Positions 45,460 to 56,905 of a stretch of DNA of 64,000 bases are shown in pieces. The stretch covers positions 56,594,329-56,658,328 of the forward strand of contig NW_023601212.1 of NCBI RefSeq assembly GCF_014898055.3, given 5' to 3'. The translations under genes were made by a program, and so were the position numbers. The stretch is from Talpa occidentalis. Lineage: Eukaryota; Chordata; Mammalia; Eulipotyphla; Talpidae. Position 1 is the stretch's first letter, and each line of letters begins with the position of its first letter. The notes below the pieces were generated by a model, which saw only the letters and a list, made by a program, of their open reading frames with translations, had not been told where the DNA came from and did no database searches.

Positions 45460-45980
45460 TCCAGGAATCCTTGGGAGGTCATTAAAATCTCTCAACGGGT
45501 CCATGAAAGCTAACCCATTTTCAAAATAATATTGAGATATTATTTGCTTTTTCCCTTACCCTATTCTCATGATGTACAGTGGAGTTTTCCAGAGGTAATC
45601 TGACATGTGCTATTTTAAGAATTGGATCTAGAAGCAGATATGGCAATCCAGTTATTTCCTTTCAACCAGGTGCTAAAAATATTTTCATTAAAATTATTTT
45701 TATTTTAAAAAATCATTAAAATTCATTGAAACATGCAGCTTCATTATAATTATAGTTAAATGAATAAAATATTTTAAGTATTATTTTCAATTTAATATAT
45801 GACAAATATTATTGGCATTAACAGTTCTTGCAGAAAATGAAAAAGAAGTTGCATTAAACAAAAATCCTTTGGGTTCTTCGAGTAATTTAAGAATGTGAAG
45901 GGTTGAAAGACCTGAAAATTGGATAATCATCACTTCAAAACTACTAGCACACCAATGGTCACTTTTCCCTGGTGAAAGGG
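45460..45980. mobile_element. Possible old DNA-transposon remnant
   Basis: 'taaatgtgatccaggaatccttgggaggtcattaaaatctct' near 45452 and 'tttgggttcttcgagtaatttaagaatgtgaagggttg' near 45868 resemble the text of old hAT-type non-autonomous elements. I cannot name a family, so the assignment is weak. Confidence 0.3.
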
Positions 45981-46299
45981 AGACCATTTGGAAGTATTAA
46001 AGAAATAGAGTACAAAGGTGGTATTGAGGTGGAAGGTTGAGTGGTCAGGGGTTCATGTAACATTAAGCTTCTTGCAAGGTTGAGGCTGTGATCTGCCCCA
46101 GCCATCTTTGTTCTTCCCAGTGCCCACTACACAGGAGCATTTCTATGTAATTTCTGTAGTGAGTACACTGATGAGTGAGTGGGAAAACTCAGTTCAGATA
46201 GTGAAAAGCACATTTGCCGTGGAATACAAGACCTGATTAGGGCCAGCCCTGCATTAGCAATCAAATGAGTTTTCATTCACACAGTTTTCAATTCATCCA

Positions 46300-46400
46300 G
46301 TTATTCCATAGTTATTTATTGAGTACCTATTATGTACCAGCTCCTATATATAAGTCACATTACATCTTTAATTTTCTCATCTCTAAAAAGGAAGCTCAAA
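46300..46400 (-). mobile_element. MIR/L2-like fragment
   Basis: 'agttatttattgagtacctattatgtaccagctcc' near 46310 followed by 'ttctcatctctaaaaagg' resembles MIR in reverse. Confidence 0.5.
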
Positions 46401-46979
46401 TAATCTGTGAAAACCCTTCTAGCAATCTCTTCCTCTGGATAATACAAGAACTCTCTCTTTGTCGCCCCTGGATAAGCTAACACAAGAAAGAAGATAACTT
46501 TCCTCTGGCAAAAAGAAGCATTGTCTGCTTTAAGTGCTGCTGCAGAAACTTAAGTGGCAGATGGTCTACTGCCTTGGTGTTTTACAGCTAGAAATGGTCA
46601 AGTTTGGAAATGGTAAAAAAAAAAAAAAAAAAAAAAACAGAAACCATGGAATCAGCTAACTCAATCTTATTTCCTAGATTTATTCAGTATTAGACTCCAA
46701 TTGAATAATTTCAGTTTAGGGAATTTGAAAACCCTATCAATGTCTCTCCCCTGGCAGAATGATCACGATCAAAGGTCTTTTGTGTGAATTCTGAGAGATG
46801 TTGTGCAGTGACTGTGAACCAGGAAACTCACTGCTCTAAATGGGCCATGACTTTGGTGAGAATGAGTGCCCCTTCTCTTTTCATCACTTGTCCACAGCTT
46901 CCATTCTAGTTGGCAAAGTCTTCAACATTAAGGTGCCACATGCCTGTTTATTGGAGTCTTGTGTGGATGGGTGCCTGAT
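46401..46979. other. Unique-looking interval with an A tract
   Basis: No exon is recognised. A 23-base A run is at about 46615-46637; the sequence on its left does not look like an L1 or SINE 3' end, so its origin is unclear. Confidence 0.5.
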
Positions 46980-47335
46980 GTATTAGTCAGTCTCCATTAG
47001 GATACGTTGCAATAACCGGTAGCCCCCTCCTCTCAGTGGCTTACAATACAAGTTTATTTCAAAGCTATCCTACTTACATCCCACTTCAGGAGTACACTGA
47101 TGGCAGGTCCAATACCGTTTTCATACAGTGTTCGCCCTTCATCTCCAGAAGGAGCAAGTGTAGCTTCACCATTTTCCTAAGGGAGGCACCGTAACGGGTT
47201 AACCGACGATCCCCAGCCATTGCCCTAATCTGTTTATTTCTTGACCCCATTTCAGAACAACTGTGGGTCCAATAGTACTGTTCCTACTCCAAGAAGCTTC
47301 TTCCTTTAAGAATCCAGCCTTCATCTGTGTTAACC
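46980..47335 (-). mobile_element. Possible ancient LTR-like element
   Basis: 'gtattagtcagtctccattaggatacgttgcaataac' near 46980 and 'ctctcagtggcttacaatacaagtttatttc' near 47030 resemble the reversed 3' end of old LTRs of the MaLR/ERVL class. The rest is diverged. Confidence 0.5.
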
Positions 47336-48305
47336 ATTCTCATGGAAAGTAAAAAATGAAATTAAAATAAAAAAGCAGCATGGCTGAATTACACAATGGT
47401 TATTATGTAGAATGAGGTCTATGCCATTTTGGGTCACATTCAGTTGGTCAAAACAAGTCTCAAGCAGTCTGAGGTCGAAAGGGACCAGGAATGTACTCCT
47501 CTTAAAGGTATTTCTATAAATCGCTTTGGCAATGGGCAATGATATATATTTCTCTTAGAGAAACAGAGTGAACAATTGAGAACACTAATAAAATCAAACT
47601 CACCATTCTTTCTTTGAAATATACTATATAAATGAATTGCTTTCTCTATCCAGTTTGTTTTACTTTATGATATCTAAGAAGGCCAAGGAATCTTTCTTAG
47701 TTAAGAAAGTTAATGATTTTAATCATGAACTTAAGAATATCACAGGCCTACTAGAGACAGCTCTGGGCATTTCTCAGCCTCAGAGGTGGACCTTGACCTT
47801 TATACCATGAACTTAGGGGGGAAAAAGACAAAAGAAAGAATATAGTCCTTCATCAAATAGTAACAAAATAAACACATACTCCCTGAGAACAGCCCCCTCC
47901 TTGTTACTGGTGTCCCCCAAAGAAGAGAGGCAGTTGACTAAGGCGGCTGGTTAGTATGCATTTTCTCCTTCATCTCTTGGCCTTCCCTGTGCAAACTCCA
48001 CCTGTTGAATCTCAAGCTGAGAGTGTAAACAGAGGCAATGACTTATCACTATATCACTATAAACCAAGATTCAAGAAAACTGCCCAGAAATGCAAAATAT
48101 ACTGTTTAATTCCCTTTTCCCCCAATTCTTGGAACTCTCTGCTTTTTTAGTTTTGGCTATTAATACTTTGCTTCTGGACTGTTATGCTAGTCTACTAATT
48201 TGTTCCTCTCCCTTCATATTTACTTTCTGATAATCTATTCTCTACTTGATCCATCATTCTACAGTATAAACTAAATCTTGTCAGCACCCTGTAAACATTA
48301 TCCCC
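47336..48305. other. Unique-looking interval, no gene seen
   Basis: No exon or repeat family is recognised with confidence. Parts from about 48100 may be L2-derived. Confidence 0.4.
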
Positions 48306-48309
48306 TTGT

Positions 48310-48450
48310 GCCTACCTCGTTGAACTACAATTGCATTACCTGAAAAATGGGATAATATCTTCTTTGGAGGGATGGGTGTGAGGGTGACAGGGGATAATAC
48401 AGGTTAAGTGCCTGGCACGGTATCACAATAAATGGCAGCTAATGATGATT
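48310..48450 (+). mobile_element. MIR fragment
   Basis: 'attacctgaaaaatgggataatatc' near 48336 and 'acaggttaagtgcctggcacgg' near 48399 follow forward MIR. Confidence 0.65.
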
Positions 48451-48479
48451 ATGATAAAATTCAGAATCTATTAGTAAGA

Positions 48480-48815
48480 TCCACTAGGCTCTCTAGCTAT
48501 AGCAGTTGACAACCTCAGCATCCATATTTGGTTGCTCAACCCCACCCACCACCTCTCCCTGAAGCCCTTGTTCTAACTTGGCCCAACTGCAGTTTTCTAA
48601 TCAGTCATCCGTTTTTCAGCTCCATGGCCCTGCCCATGTGCCATGTGCACCCCTTTGAACAGGGCATTGTCCCCTTTTGGTTTCATGTTTGTCTTTTCTG
48701 TTAGGCTCTAAGTCTTACAAGGGCAAAGACTGAATCATCTCTCCAAATGGACTACAATATCTAGTATGTAGTGGGTACTTAACAAATGCTTTTTGAATGA
48801 ATGAATGTGAACAAT
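48480..48815 (+). mobile_element. LINE-2 3' end
   Basis: 'ggctctaagtcttacaagggcaaagactgaatcatctc' near 48704, 'tatgtagtgggtacttaacaaatgctttttgaatgaatgaatg' near 48764 are classic L2 3'-end features. Confidence 0.75.
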
Positions 48816-49639
48816 GGAGGGAAATAATAACAAACTGCAGGAAGGGGTTGAATAAAAGATAGATTATGATTAAGCAAAAGTCTCAGTGAGATTCTAGGAT
48901 TTGAGAATGGAGTAAAAATAGACAATACGTCTATATCCTTTACTGTGAGGTGCTCACTGCAACCTTAGGTAAGAGTGGCTTTAGTGTATATGCCCTTAGG
49001 AAGATAAATTTATCATGAAAAAAAGTCCTGGGTTAGAAAGGCCTACAGATGGACTTTTTCTTGAAATAGTAAGCAGGCCCTTTATAGATGAGCTTCTTAG
49101 AATCCTAACTCTTGAGATGTCATGCTGCTCCCGGGGCTAGCCAGGAGCCTTAAGCTGAGTAGGCGTGCCAGGGCAAGATTAAACAAGTAATTCTATTTGC
49201 CTGCTGCACACACCATTGTTTAGCTAGAAAAATTAAATTCCTATTCAAGCTTCTCAGCATGTTTAATAAATGCTTCAGGTGCATAGAACTATATGTGAGG
49301 CAGAAAGGAGCAAAGCTATTTCCTGGGAGTGACATATTTATTCACCTCACTGAGTAATGCAGGCCTTGTGCCTGGGAGGCTGGGCAGGTAATAGGCAAAC
49401 CTGCAAACCAGGGCCTAGGCCTTCCTGAGGTCCTTCTGCCCTTTCTTTTGTGACACAGCATAACTTGAGGGAACAATGCTCCCATCTTAGTCCCAGGTAG
49501 CCCTGGGTTTGAATGCAAGAACTGCTGCTTTGAAGCTAGTTACCTTGTATGTGTTATTCCTTACTCTTTGCATCCAGACTTAGCTGCTGCCATTTATGGA
49601 GGAAAGTTTAAGTACTATGCTAGATAGTGTGTGTGCTTT
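48816..49639. other. Unique-looking interval, no gene seen
   Basis: No exon or repeat family is recognised. Confidence 0.45.
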
Positions 49640-49735
49640 AGCTGTTTTATTATAAAATATACACACTGTGACATTTGACATTTTAACCATTTCCGGTATA
49701 CAATTCAGTGGCATTAAGTCCATTCACAATGCATC
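49640..49735 (-). mobile_element. Old LINE-1 fragment
   Basis: 'gacattttaaccatttccggtatacaattcagtggcattaagtccattcacaatg' near 49678 is a well-known stretch of old L1 3' sequence in reverse. Confidence 0.65.
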
Positions 49736-49754
49736 TACTTGAATCTTCCGTCAA

Positions 49755-49850
49755 TCTGAAGAGGAAGGTATTACTATGTACTTCCTATGACAGACAAGGA
49801 AACCAAGGCTCTTTGAAGTTAAGTAAGGATAATTCTTGTAAGAAGATTCT
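49755..49850 (-). mobile_element. MIR fragment next to a SINE insertion
   Basis: 'gaaggtattactatgtacttcc' near 49763 and 'gacaaggaaaccaaggctctttgaagttaagtaa' near 49793 follow the MIR reverse complement. Confidence 0.6.
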
Positions 49851-49857
49851 TCATATA

Positions 49858-49969
49858 GGGCCTCCCCTGGTGGAGCAGCGGTTGAAAGCTGGGCTGTGAA
49901 GCTGCCCTCAGCCTCCACAGCGCCGGTTCGTTCCCCGGCCGCCAGCGAGGGTCCCACAAAAAAATAAAA
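49858..49969 (+). mobile_element. Head-only tRNA-derived SINE with perfect target duplication
   Basis: Only the first part of the SINE is present: the 5' end GGGCCTCCCCTGGTGG, the A-box-like and B-box-like (GGTTCGTTCCC) segments, and on to 'gagggtcccaca', followed directly by an A-rich tail. The element is about 112 bp rather than 250-280. A perfect 18-bp duplication, AAGAAGATTCTTCATATA, lies at 49840-49857 and 49970-49987. The 3' end is therefore missing from the transcript that inserted, not lost later. Confidence 0.92.
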
Positions 49970-49989
49970 AAGAAGATTCTTCATATAAT

Positions 49990-50739
49990 TGAGATGCTAA
50001 ATATGAGGCAGTTATTATTATTATTTTTCATTAAAAAAACCCCAGAAGATCCTGTTTAAACCTGTAGAAAGAGAAAGAAGAGGATGGAAATTCTAGGTCT
50101 ATTAATCTTCCTGATGCATCAGCCAATGGAGGGTGAACCTTAGACTCCCGCCTTCCCTGTCTCTTGTGTCCAGCAAAGGGTGTCCAGACCCAGCTTCCAC
50201 TATCACAAAGGGCTGACTCACTGCAGCCTCAGCCCCGGGGGAAGGAAATGAGTTAAGCCTGTCTTCAGACACGTTTGTATTGATTCTGTCACTTTCTTGC
50301 TGCTTGCTGACAGGAGATAGATGGCTCATAACGCAGCTGGGCACAGCACATTACGTCCCCGTCTTGGGGCTCCTAAATCATTTCGAAATTTTAAATTCCC
50401 TGATCAATATTTTATGGCAAGCACAAGACAGCGATCAGGCCTGCTTTTCTCCAGGGTGTGAGCGAGCACTCTGGGGCCTGGTGGATGGGAGTGACTTGGA
50501 GGGGTCATCCCCATCTGGGGAAGGCTGCAGGCCATTCTCCAACCTCACCCCAGGATGTCGTGTAGTGCAGGTCAGAACTAGAAGAGCCCTCGGAGTCATG
50601 TGACTCCAGTGGGTGCTTTGAAAGGGAAAGAAACCCAAGGACCCAGAGCTGATGCAGCTGGCCCTCTGTCATCCAGCACATAGCAACACTGAGAGACGAT
50701 GCTGGTCTTCAGCCAGCTTTGGACTTCTAGCCCAAATCT
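49990..50739. other. Unique-looking interval, no gene seen
   Basis: No gene is supported. The 107-codon frame at 50280-50603 has no known domain. The part at 50275-50460 holds a CRE-like TTACGTCC and AATATTTTATGG and might be a conserved element. Confidence 0.4.
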
Positions 50740-50815
50740 CTGTCCATGAACTAATGCCTTGCACAGTGCCTGGCACACAGTAGATGCACACAAATATTTG
50801 CTTCATGTTGAACAG
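50740..50815 (+). mobile_element. L2/MIR 3'-end fragment
   Basis: 'cagtgcctggcacacagtagatgcac' near 50765 fits the shared L2/MIR 3' end. Confidence 0.55.
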
Positions 50816-50894
50816 ACGTTAATAATTGCATCACAAGTTTTGTAAATGCAAAAAACCATAGTCTGGGTAAATAAAATTTCAACTTACTACATAT

Positions 50895-51110
50895 CAGTCT
50901 CTGTTCTTAGTGCTTTACTTGCCAAGGGTCAATCGATATTCACCAGCCGAAGAAGAAGTGGGGACTGGTGATCCTCATTTGACATATGGCAAAACTGAGA
51001 CTCAGCGAGATAAGGGGATTGGAGGTTACACAGCTGCATGTGAGAAGGAATCTGCATTGGAACTCAGGCATCTGAGCTCCAGGGCCCTGTGTTACATCGG
51101 CTCCCCACTT
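50895..51110 (-). mobile_element. MIR
   Basis: 'tctctgttcttagtgctttac' near 50898, 'catatggcaaaactgagactcagcgagataagggg' near 50982 and 'acacagctgcatgtgagaaggaatctgcattggaactcagg' near 51028 follow the reverse complement of MIR nearly end to end. Confidence 0.75.
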
Positions 51111-51738
51111 GGATTGGGTTTGCTGCTCCCCAGTGGATTTTGGAGTCATATACAATTAGGCACCCAGGTTTGATCACATGGCATAGACAGAAAAAAGGAA
51201 AACATGATTTTTCTTTTATACTGGTTGGTAGATTAGAAGGTAAAGCCATGGTCTGTCAAATGGGAGGCCTTCCATGAGGGTGGGTGAAGAGGAAAAGCAA
51301 GGGCCAGACTTGAAGTTGTTTAGAGGAGGCAACAAATAGATGGGATGACAAGTCTTTGGTTTCCCCCAGGCTTATAGCAGTAAGTAGATGTTCGACAAAG
51401 AGAATTTGATGAGGACGGCAATCTGCAGGCTCATTTAAATCTGGCAGTGGAGAAAGGAAAATATTCTAATGCCCCACACCAGCTCACAAAGCCATCCCTA
51501 ATACATTTGCCCCCTCCCTCAGCCCCCTCACCCCCACCCTTTTCTCTATCCCTTTCTCCTGCCACTTGCCCTACTCGCTCACTGTGCCTCAGGATTGCTG
51601 CTTTAGGGCCTTCCTTGCCACCCACTGTCCCCATGGCTTGAAGTGCTCATCCACATGGTTGTTTCACAGCTGACTCCTACTTGTGATTTAGGTCTTAGCC
51701 TGAGTCCCAACCTCAACTCAGAGAGGCCTCCCCTGGTC
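51111..51738. other. Unique-looking interval, no gene seen
   Basis: No exon is recognised. A C-rich pyrimidine stretch lies at about 51511-51565. Confidence 0.45.
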
Positions 51739-51754
51739 TAAAGTGCATGTTAGA

Positions 51755-52058
51755 TGCTCAGCGAAATAAGTCAGAAAGAAAAAGAAAAATACCGGATGGT
51801 CTCACTCATAGCAGGAATTTAGAAAACCTAAATAAGGGACCAGGAAAAAGACTAATTAATACAAAGTAAAAATCAAAATCAACAAGCAACTATAAACCAG
51901 AGACACACTATGGGGGGAGGGAGGTGGGGAGAGGAAGGACTAGGGTCAAAATAAGGAGGGTGCAATTGTATGGGGAATATAACCAAAATGAAAATGCATA
52001 CATTGTGCAAAAATGAAAAATGATGTAAGAATTATATAAAATAAAATATTAAAAAAAA
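51755..52058 (+). mobile_element. 5'-truncated LINE-1 with perfect target duplication
   Basis: Forward L1 end: 'gctcagcgaaataagtcagaaag' near 51757, 'gcaactataaaccagagacacac' near 51887, the G-rich tract at about 51911-51945, and an A-rich tail. The 16-bp duplication TAAAGTGCATGTTAGA is perfect, at 51739-51754 and 52059-52074. It shares its 3' UTR type with 22208-22759. Confidence 0.95.
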
Positions 52059-52074
52059 TAAAGTGCATGTTAGA

Positions 52075-53160
52075 ACATAAACTGCCTGCAAGCGAGGTTT
52101 TTCCTCCTGCGTGGCAGCACCTGGCATGTGATAGCTGAGGAGCAAACAGCAACCCAACCAAAGAGGGATTTAAGGGATGTTTTGAGACAGGCCCCTCAGT
52201 GTTAGGTCAAACACACTGCGACTAGGAGAGTGGCATGGGAAAGGAAATTGTAAGCTAGCCTGGCCAGAGGGCCTCTGGCCCATGAGTGACCATCTGCTGG
52301 GTCAGGGATCTCACACCCCACAGTCTAGGAAAGTCCTTGCCACATTTGGGCAGTTCTGACAACTACAGAACACTCTTTTATCTGGGCACGAAACCTGGCT
52401 CTTTGTAGTTTCCACACATTCGCTGATCCTGACTCAAATCCAGAGGCCCCCTGAAAGCCAAACTCTGTCAGCAGAGGCTCCTGAGGTGCAGAGAGGAGCC
52501 CCGCCGTTCAGGGCCGACTGTGCAGGCCAGGACAAGAGAAACTAGGGAGAAACTGTAGGATCTGAGCTGTGGCGAGCCGATGACACAGTGTGTAGTGGGT
52601 TTAGCTGTCAGAGTTAACTTGCTTTTCCAAGAGAACATGCAGGGAATTCTGGGTCAATGTCTGTGCAGTTCTCCAAGACCAGGAGGAGGTTTTGCCTTGA
52701 ACAGGGAAGGAAAGCCAAGGACTTGGCTGCTTTCCCTTCAGAGGGCTCTAATGCAAAAGGAGGCATAATAATCAAGCTCTCTTAGACTTCTGCATTATAA
52801 GTTATAACGCCCTTTTGGGCCTATTATTGGGTGTCTTCATCATTCTTTTTTTTTTAATTAATTTATTTATTTATACAAGAACCAGGGTGGTACCTGCATG
52901 TGGAAAGAAGTTGTGGCGTCATTGCAATAAGAGGTGGAACACTTCCTACATGCTTTGTGTTCTTGCCTCTAGTCCTGGCTAATCTCTGGGGTGGAGGAGT
53001 TGGTTCTACCCAGTTTGGGGACATTACCCTCTCTTCACACTGTGTTGGTTGCCTAGTATCTACAGCTAGTGTCAATGGTATAAAGTCCTCTAGGTCCAAG
53101 TAACCTGTCCATGCCCAACCAATGTGTGTGGAATCAATTCTTGCTAGACATGTGTGCAGT
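52075..53160. other. Mostly unique interval, no gene seen
   Basis: No exon is recognised. At about 52849-52882 a T tract followed by 'aattaatttatttatttatacaagaac' looks like the reversed 3' tail of the local SINE family, with the rest absent; it may be a severely truncated copy. I cannot find a convincing duplication. Confidence 0.45.
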
Positions 53161-53173
53161 ATGTATGTATGTA

Positions 53174-53205
<32 letters not shown>

Positions 53206-53208
53206 TGG
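53161..53208. repeat. (ATGT)n/(GT)n microsatellite
   Basis: A few ATGT units lead into about eleven GT units. Confidence 0.96.
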
Positions 53209-53758
53209 CCCCTTTAATAGAGGCTCTTTCTTTTCACTTGAATTCTAAAAGGCAACCAACCACCTGGACAGGTGCCTGGCAGATACAGTCTGTGTCCTTT
53301 TAGGACATGCCCCTATGTGTGAAACTGGTTTTCCTTGAAGTTCTCCCTCTCCAGTAGCTGTAAACTGTTCCCACTTCAGATCCTCCATCCAGCCCATGCT
53401 GTAGAGTTTAGAAAGACTTTCATTTTCTCAAGTGCTTGCTTCTTTTACTGGAAAACCAGGGTTCTGAAGATTACTGTTTTTTCTGTGAATTTAAAAAGTT
53501 GAACTTAATGTCAAAGCCTTCTTCTTGGAAAACTTGATTTCTTGTTCTCTGTGCCTCTGTACCCTGCCCTAAAGCGATGGATAACTCAGACTTGGAGAGT
53601 AGAGGGTTGGTGGGCAAATAATCCACCAATAGGCTAGCAAATTTCTAGGAATGAAAAATACATAGAGTAATATTTCGAAATATTACTCCACTTGACCACA
53701 GGTACAAGTGTATATGGAATAAACAATGGTGGTGTGGACTCAGAGTAGATTCTGAGCT
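53209..53758. other. Unique-looking interval, no gene seen
   Basis: No exon or repeat family is recognised. Confidence 0.45.
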
Positions 53759-53771
53759 AAAATTAGGGATC

Positions 53772-53895
53772 GCTTTTAAAAATATTTATTTTCTTACATC
53801 ATTGTTAATGCTTGGACAGTATTTGATTTCTCCCCTCAGGTGTAGTCCCTGCAGTTCTTCTACCACAATAGCACCTGGGATCCATCACCACAGTC
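53772..53895 (-). mobile_element. Very short LINE-1 3' end with target duplication
   Basis: About 124 bp of L1 3' UTR in reverse: 'tttgatttctcccctcaggtgtagtccctgcag' near 53822. The duplication AAAATTA(G/A)GGATC is at 53759-53771 and 53896-53908. Confidence 0.87.
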
Positions 53896-53908
53896 AAAAT
53901 TAAGGATC

Positions 53909-54787
53909 ATGATGAGGTCCTTTGAGTCTTGGAATATTAACTAAATGAGGACTGATTGGAGACTTGAAGATACCACCTCCTAGAGAGAGCCCAGAGTGAC
54001 ATGGTAATGATTATGACAACAATATTTCATTTACAAATATTTTCCCTATAGATTGTTCTGTAATTTGTCTTTCATTTTATTGAGAAGTACATTGTGAGGG
54101 GTATAGTGCTAGAATACATTCCTATGTGAGAGGGAGAAAATTCAATAAATTGGCAGTGTTTATGAATTTCCTTTTTTTCTCTAACCCATCAACAATAACC
54201 TTTTTATCTAGCCCAAATTTCTCCCCATTGCTTTCCCAAGAGAAAGGATTCTTATGTGTTGAGAGAAGAAAGTTTTTTCTCCCTTCCTCTCTCTTCTTCT
54301 CTCCTCCCTCTTTCCAGGAAGTTGTGAGCTGGGTATTTATTTTACCTTGTAAAGACTTGCTCTACCATGTAAGGACAAGAAGTTTGCCCTAGAAAGTCTT
54401 GATTAACTTTGTATTGTCCTTTGGAACAGCTCTTGACGTTTCTCAAAGAAATGGCTTCTTATGGGAGTGTCAGAATGAAGGAGTGAGGCAGCTCTCTTAG
54501 TGGTATTTTGTCCCTAACGTTTAGACTCCATGCTTAGTATCTGCCACTCCCCAACTGTGCTGATTAGAGTCCTGCTATTCCTTCATTCTCAGAAAGAGCC
54601 TGTTGGAGTTTGAGGACCCCACCTACCACACCTAGCTCTTCAGATCGGGTAGAGATGGGCTGCCATCCCTCCAGGGACATGGAGATCCCTTGTTTGGGTC
54701 TCCCTGTAATCTACCTTATGGTACAAGCACTCACTGGCTGTTATTGGCTGCTGTGCTCAGGTGCTGATTGACATGAAGCATCACTAT
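53909..54787. other. Unique-looking interval, no gene seen
   Basis: No exon or repeat family is recognised. Confidence 0.45.
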
Positions 54788-54789
54788 AG

Positions 54790-54970
54790 CAATTTTTATT
54801 TAGCACAGTGTGTCAGGCACTGGACTCAGTTTTATGGTTATTTCCATTTTACAGATGGTGAAACCAATTCTTAGAAACCTTAAATGACTTGCTCAAGATC
54901 TTAACGTTAGGAAGTGACTGAACTGAGATAGTCCATGCTTGTTGACTGCAAGCCTTTTAGAAAAAGTGCT
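54790..54970 (-). mobile_element. MIR
   Basis: 'gtgtgtcaggcactggactcag' near 54807, 'ccattttacagatggtgaaacc' near 54845, 'ttaaatgacttgctcaagatc' near 54880 follow the MIR reverse complement. A T tract follows at about 54999-55013. Confidence 0.8.
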
Positions 54971-55084
54971 TTTCCTATATCACCTCCTTTTTAGGCTTTT
55001 TTTTTTTTTTTTTAAGGTTTATGGTGCCTAACTTCTCACAAAGGGACTGATTCTCTCCAGCTGGAATCTTTGCTGACTGCCAGT

Positions 55085-55250
55085 TCAGTGGCTCTTAAAT
55101 TTTAGTGTATTGATAAATCAGAATAAATAGCAGGCTGCTTCAAACATTGATTGGGCAGTTCTGGAGTGGGGGCCTGAGCGTTTGCATTTCTCACAAGGTT
55201 CCAGGTGACGCCTGTGTGCTGTACAGCCTCACTTGGAGACCCACTGTCCT
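55085..55250 (+). mobile_element. MER5A (hAT-Charlie non-autonomous element)
   Basis: 'cagtggctcttaaattttagtg' near 55086, 'ctggagtgggggcctgagcgtttgcatttctcacaaggttccaggtgacgc' near 55162, and 'cacttggagacccactgtcc' near 55230 match MER5A in order from end to end. Confidence 0.8.
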
Positions 55251-55592
55251 AGTAGATTGAGGAAGCAGGGAACTATGGGACGCAAATCCCCGGTATTCCC
55301 CTCACTCTGTCCTGTGGCTGCTGTCAGGGCAATGCTGCCTGCCCTAAGTCCTACTTGTTTCCTGTTCCTGGAATTAGTTCCCAGGAAAGCTGTAGCTTGG
55401 TCGTTTACGTCTATTTCAGTTTATTGTCTTCTCTCATCTTAGTGTGGTTAAGCCAGTCTGCTGCCCCCAAATCATAAGAGATGCCTGTTAACAAGTTACA
55501 CTTTTGCAATGTATGAGAAATATATATTCAAATGCCCCAAATATATATTTATCATACCTATTTGGTCTTTATCCACAATTCCTTGCTCATAG
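55251..55592. other. Unique-looking interval, no gene seen
   Basis: No exon or repeat family is recognised. Confidence 0.45.
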
Positions 55593-55608
55593 TTAAAAGT
55601 GTCTGTTG

Positions 55609-55904
55609 GGCCTCCCCGGTGGCGCAGCGGTTGAGCGCTGGGTTGCAAAGCTGCCTGCAGCCTCTGCAGTGCCAGTTCGATCCCTGGCTGCTCCCCGGCC
55701 ACCGGAGGAGGATCCCACATGGCGTGCAGACCTCTCCTGCTGCCCGCTGCTCCCCTCAGCAGTGTACTTCGGTCCTTCTGCCTGCTCTGCTCCCCGCTCT
55801 GGCTCTGGTGAATTCTCTCACCCTCCTGCGCTTCTGACTGTACCCAGTGCTTATATAAATAAATAAATAAATCTTCAAATAAATAAATAAATAAAAATAA
55901 ATCT
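55609..55904 (+). mobile_element. tRNA-derived SINE, subfamily A, well preserved
   Basis: Well-preserved full-length copy: the A-box-like TGGCGCAGCGG, the B-box-like GTTCGATCCC, the 'ggctgctccccggccacc' insert that marks the longer type, and 'cttctgactgtacccagtgctt' before two rounds of (AAAT)n. The duplication TTAAAA(G/A)TGTCT(G/C)TTG is at 55593-55608 and 55905-55920. Retained CpGs suggest a fairly young copy. Confidence 0.93.
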
Positions 55905-55920
55905 TTAAAAATGTCTCTTG

Positions 55921-56803
55921 TTATGTTAATGAAAAAATAAGAGGATGGGACCTGGCATCTGGGAAGTCAACACAAAAAGTGAAACTTTTAGTTCTACCTA
56001 CTGATTTCCTGGGAGGGCAGAAAGCACCTGGAGAGGGCATGGAAACTCTATCTTTCCCCCATATCTTTCCCTATGTATTTGTTTCATCTGATTGTTCCTG
56101 AACAATATCCCTGCTACTAAGTTGGTGATCTAGTGAATTACTTGGTTTTCAAATTCTGTGTGCTACTCAGGCAAATTAATCAAACCTGAGGAGGCTGTCC
56201 TGGGAATTTGATTTGGGTCTGGTTGGCCAGAAGCCTGTAGCTTGCCTTGTGCTTAAATATGACCTCTGAGGCAGAGGGCAGTCTTGGGAGACTGAGCCCC
56301 TAACCTGTGGAATCTGATGCTATCTCTGGCCAGACAGTGTCAGAAATTAGTTGAACTTTCAGACGCATGGCTGGACTTGAAAACTGCTTATTGGTGTGGA
56401 GAAGCTTACCCACACTCTGTTGGAACTGGATCCAGGGATCCAACACAAAAGCTGATGGTGTTAAAATCATAGAATAACATAAATAAAGGCCTAAAAGTGG
56501 AAATCATGTTGACTTATGGGCAATTCCTGGGAGTCAGTAATCTAGTTTAGAGAATAAAAGAAGTCTGGCTGATCCACTCAACTTGATGGCTCATTAGAAA
56601 TGTATGAGATTTGCAAAATGGAATTCACCATTTGCCATTTCCTAGATTTCTTTCCTTATGGAGCATCGCTAAAGTTCCAAGAGGTGCCAACTCCGAACTT
56701 TCATTATGGGACATCAAGCATGTTGGGGTGGACTACTAGGAGTCTCTCTGCATGAAAACCAGATGGGCATCCTGGCAGGGAGGTTCAGCTCTTAGATAGA
56801 GCT
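55921..56803. other. Unique-looking interval, no gene seen
   Basis: No exon or repeat family is recognised. Confidence 0.45.
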
Positions 56804-56804
56804 G

Positions 56805-56905
56805 ATTCTGACAGCTGCTCTGCCATTTAACTACTGAGTGTCCATGGGCTTATTACTTAACCTGTCTGGGCCTCATTGTCTCCAGAATCAAGACTGGCAT
56901 AAAAA
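56805..56905 (+). mobile_element. MIR fragment
   Basis: 'gctctgccatttaactactgagtgtccatgggcttattacttaacctgtctgggcctcattgtc' from about 56817 follows the core of forward MIR. Confidence 0.7.

Noticed and set aside
52849..52890. A further complete SINE
   Set aside because: Only the tail portion resembles the family; the adjoining sequence does not match the SINE body and no duplication was found.
55609..55700. tRNA gene suggested by A-box and B-box motifs
   Set aside because: The boxes belong to SINE heads. The sequence cannot be folded into a full cloverleaf by eye and is followed by the SINE body and tail with target duplications.
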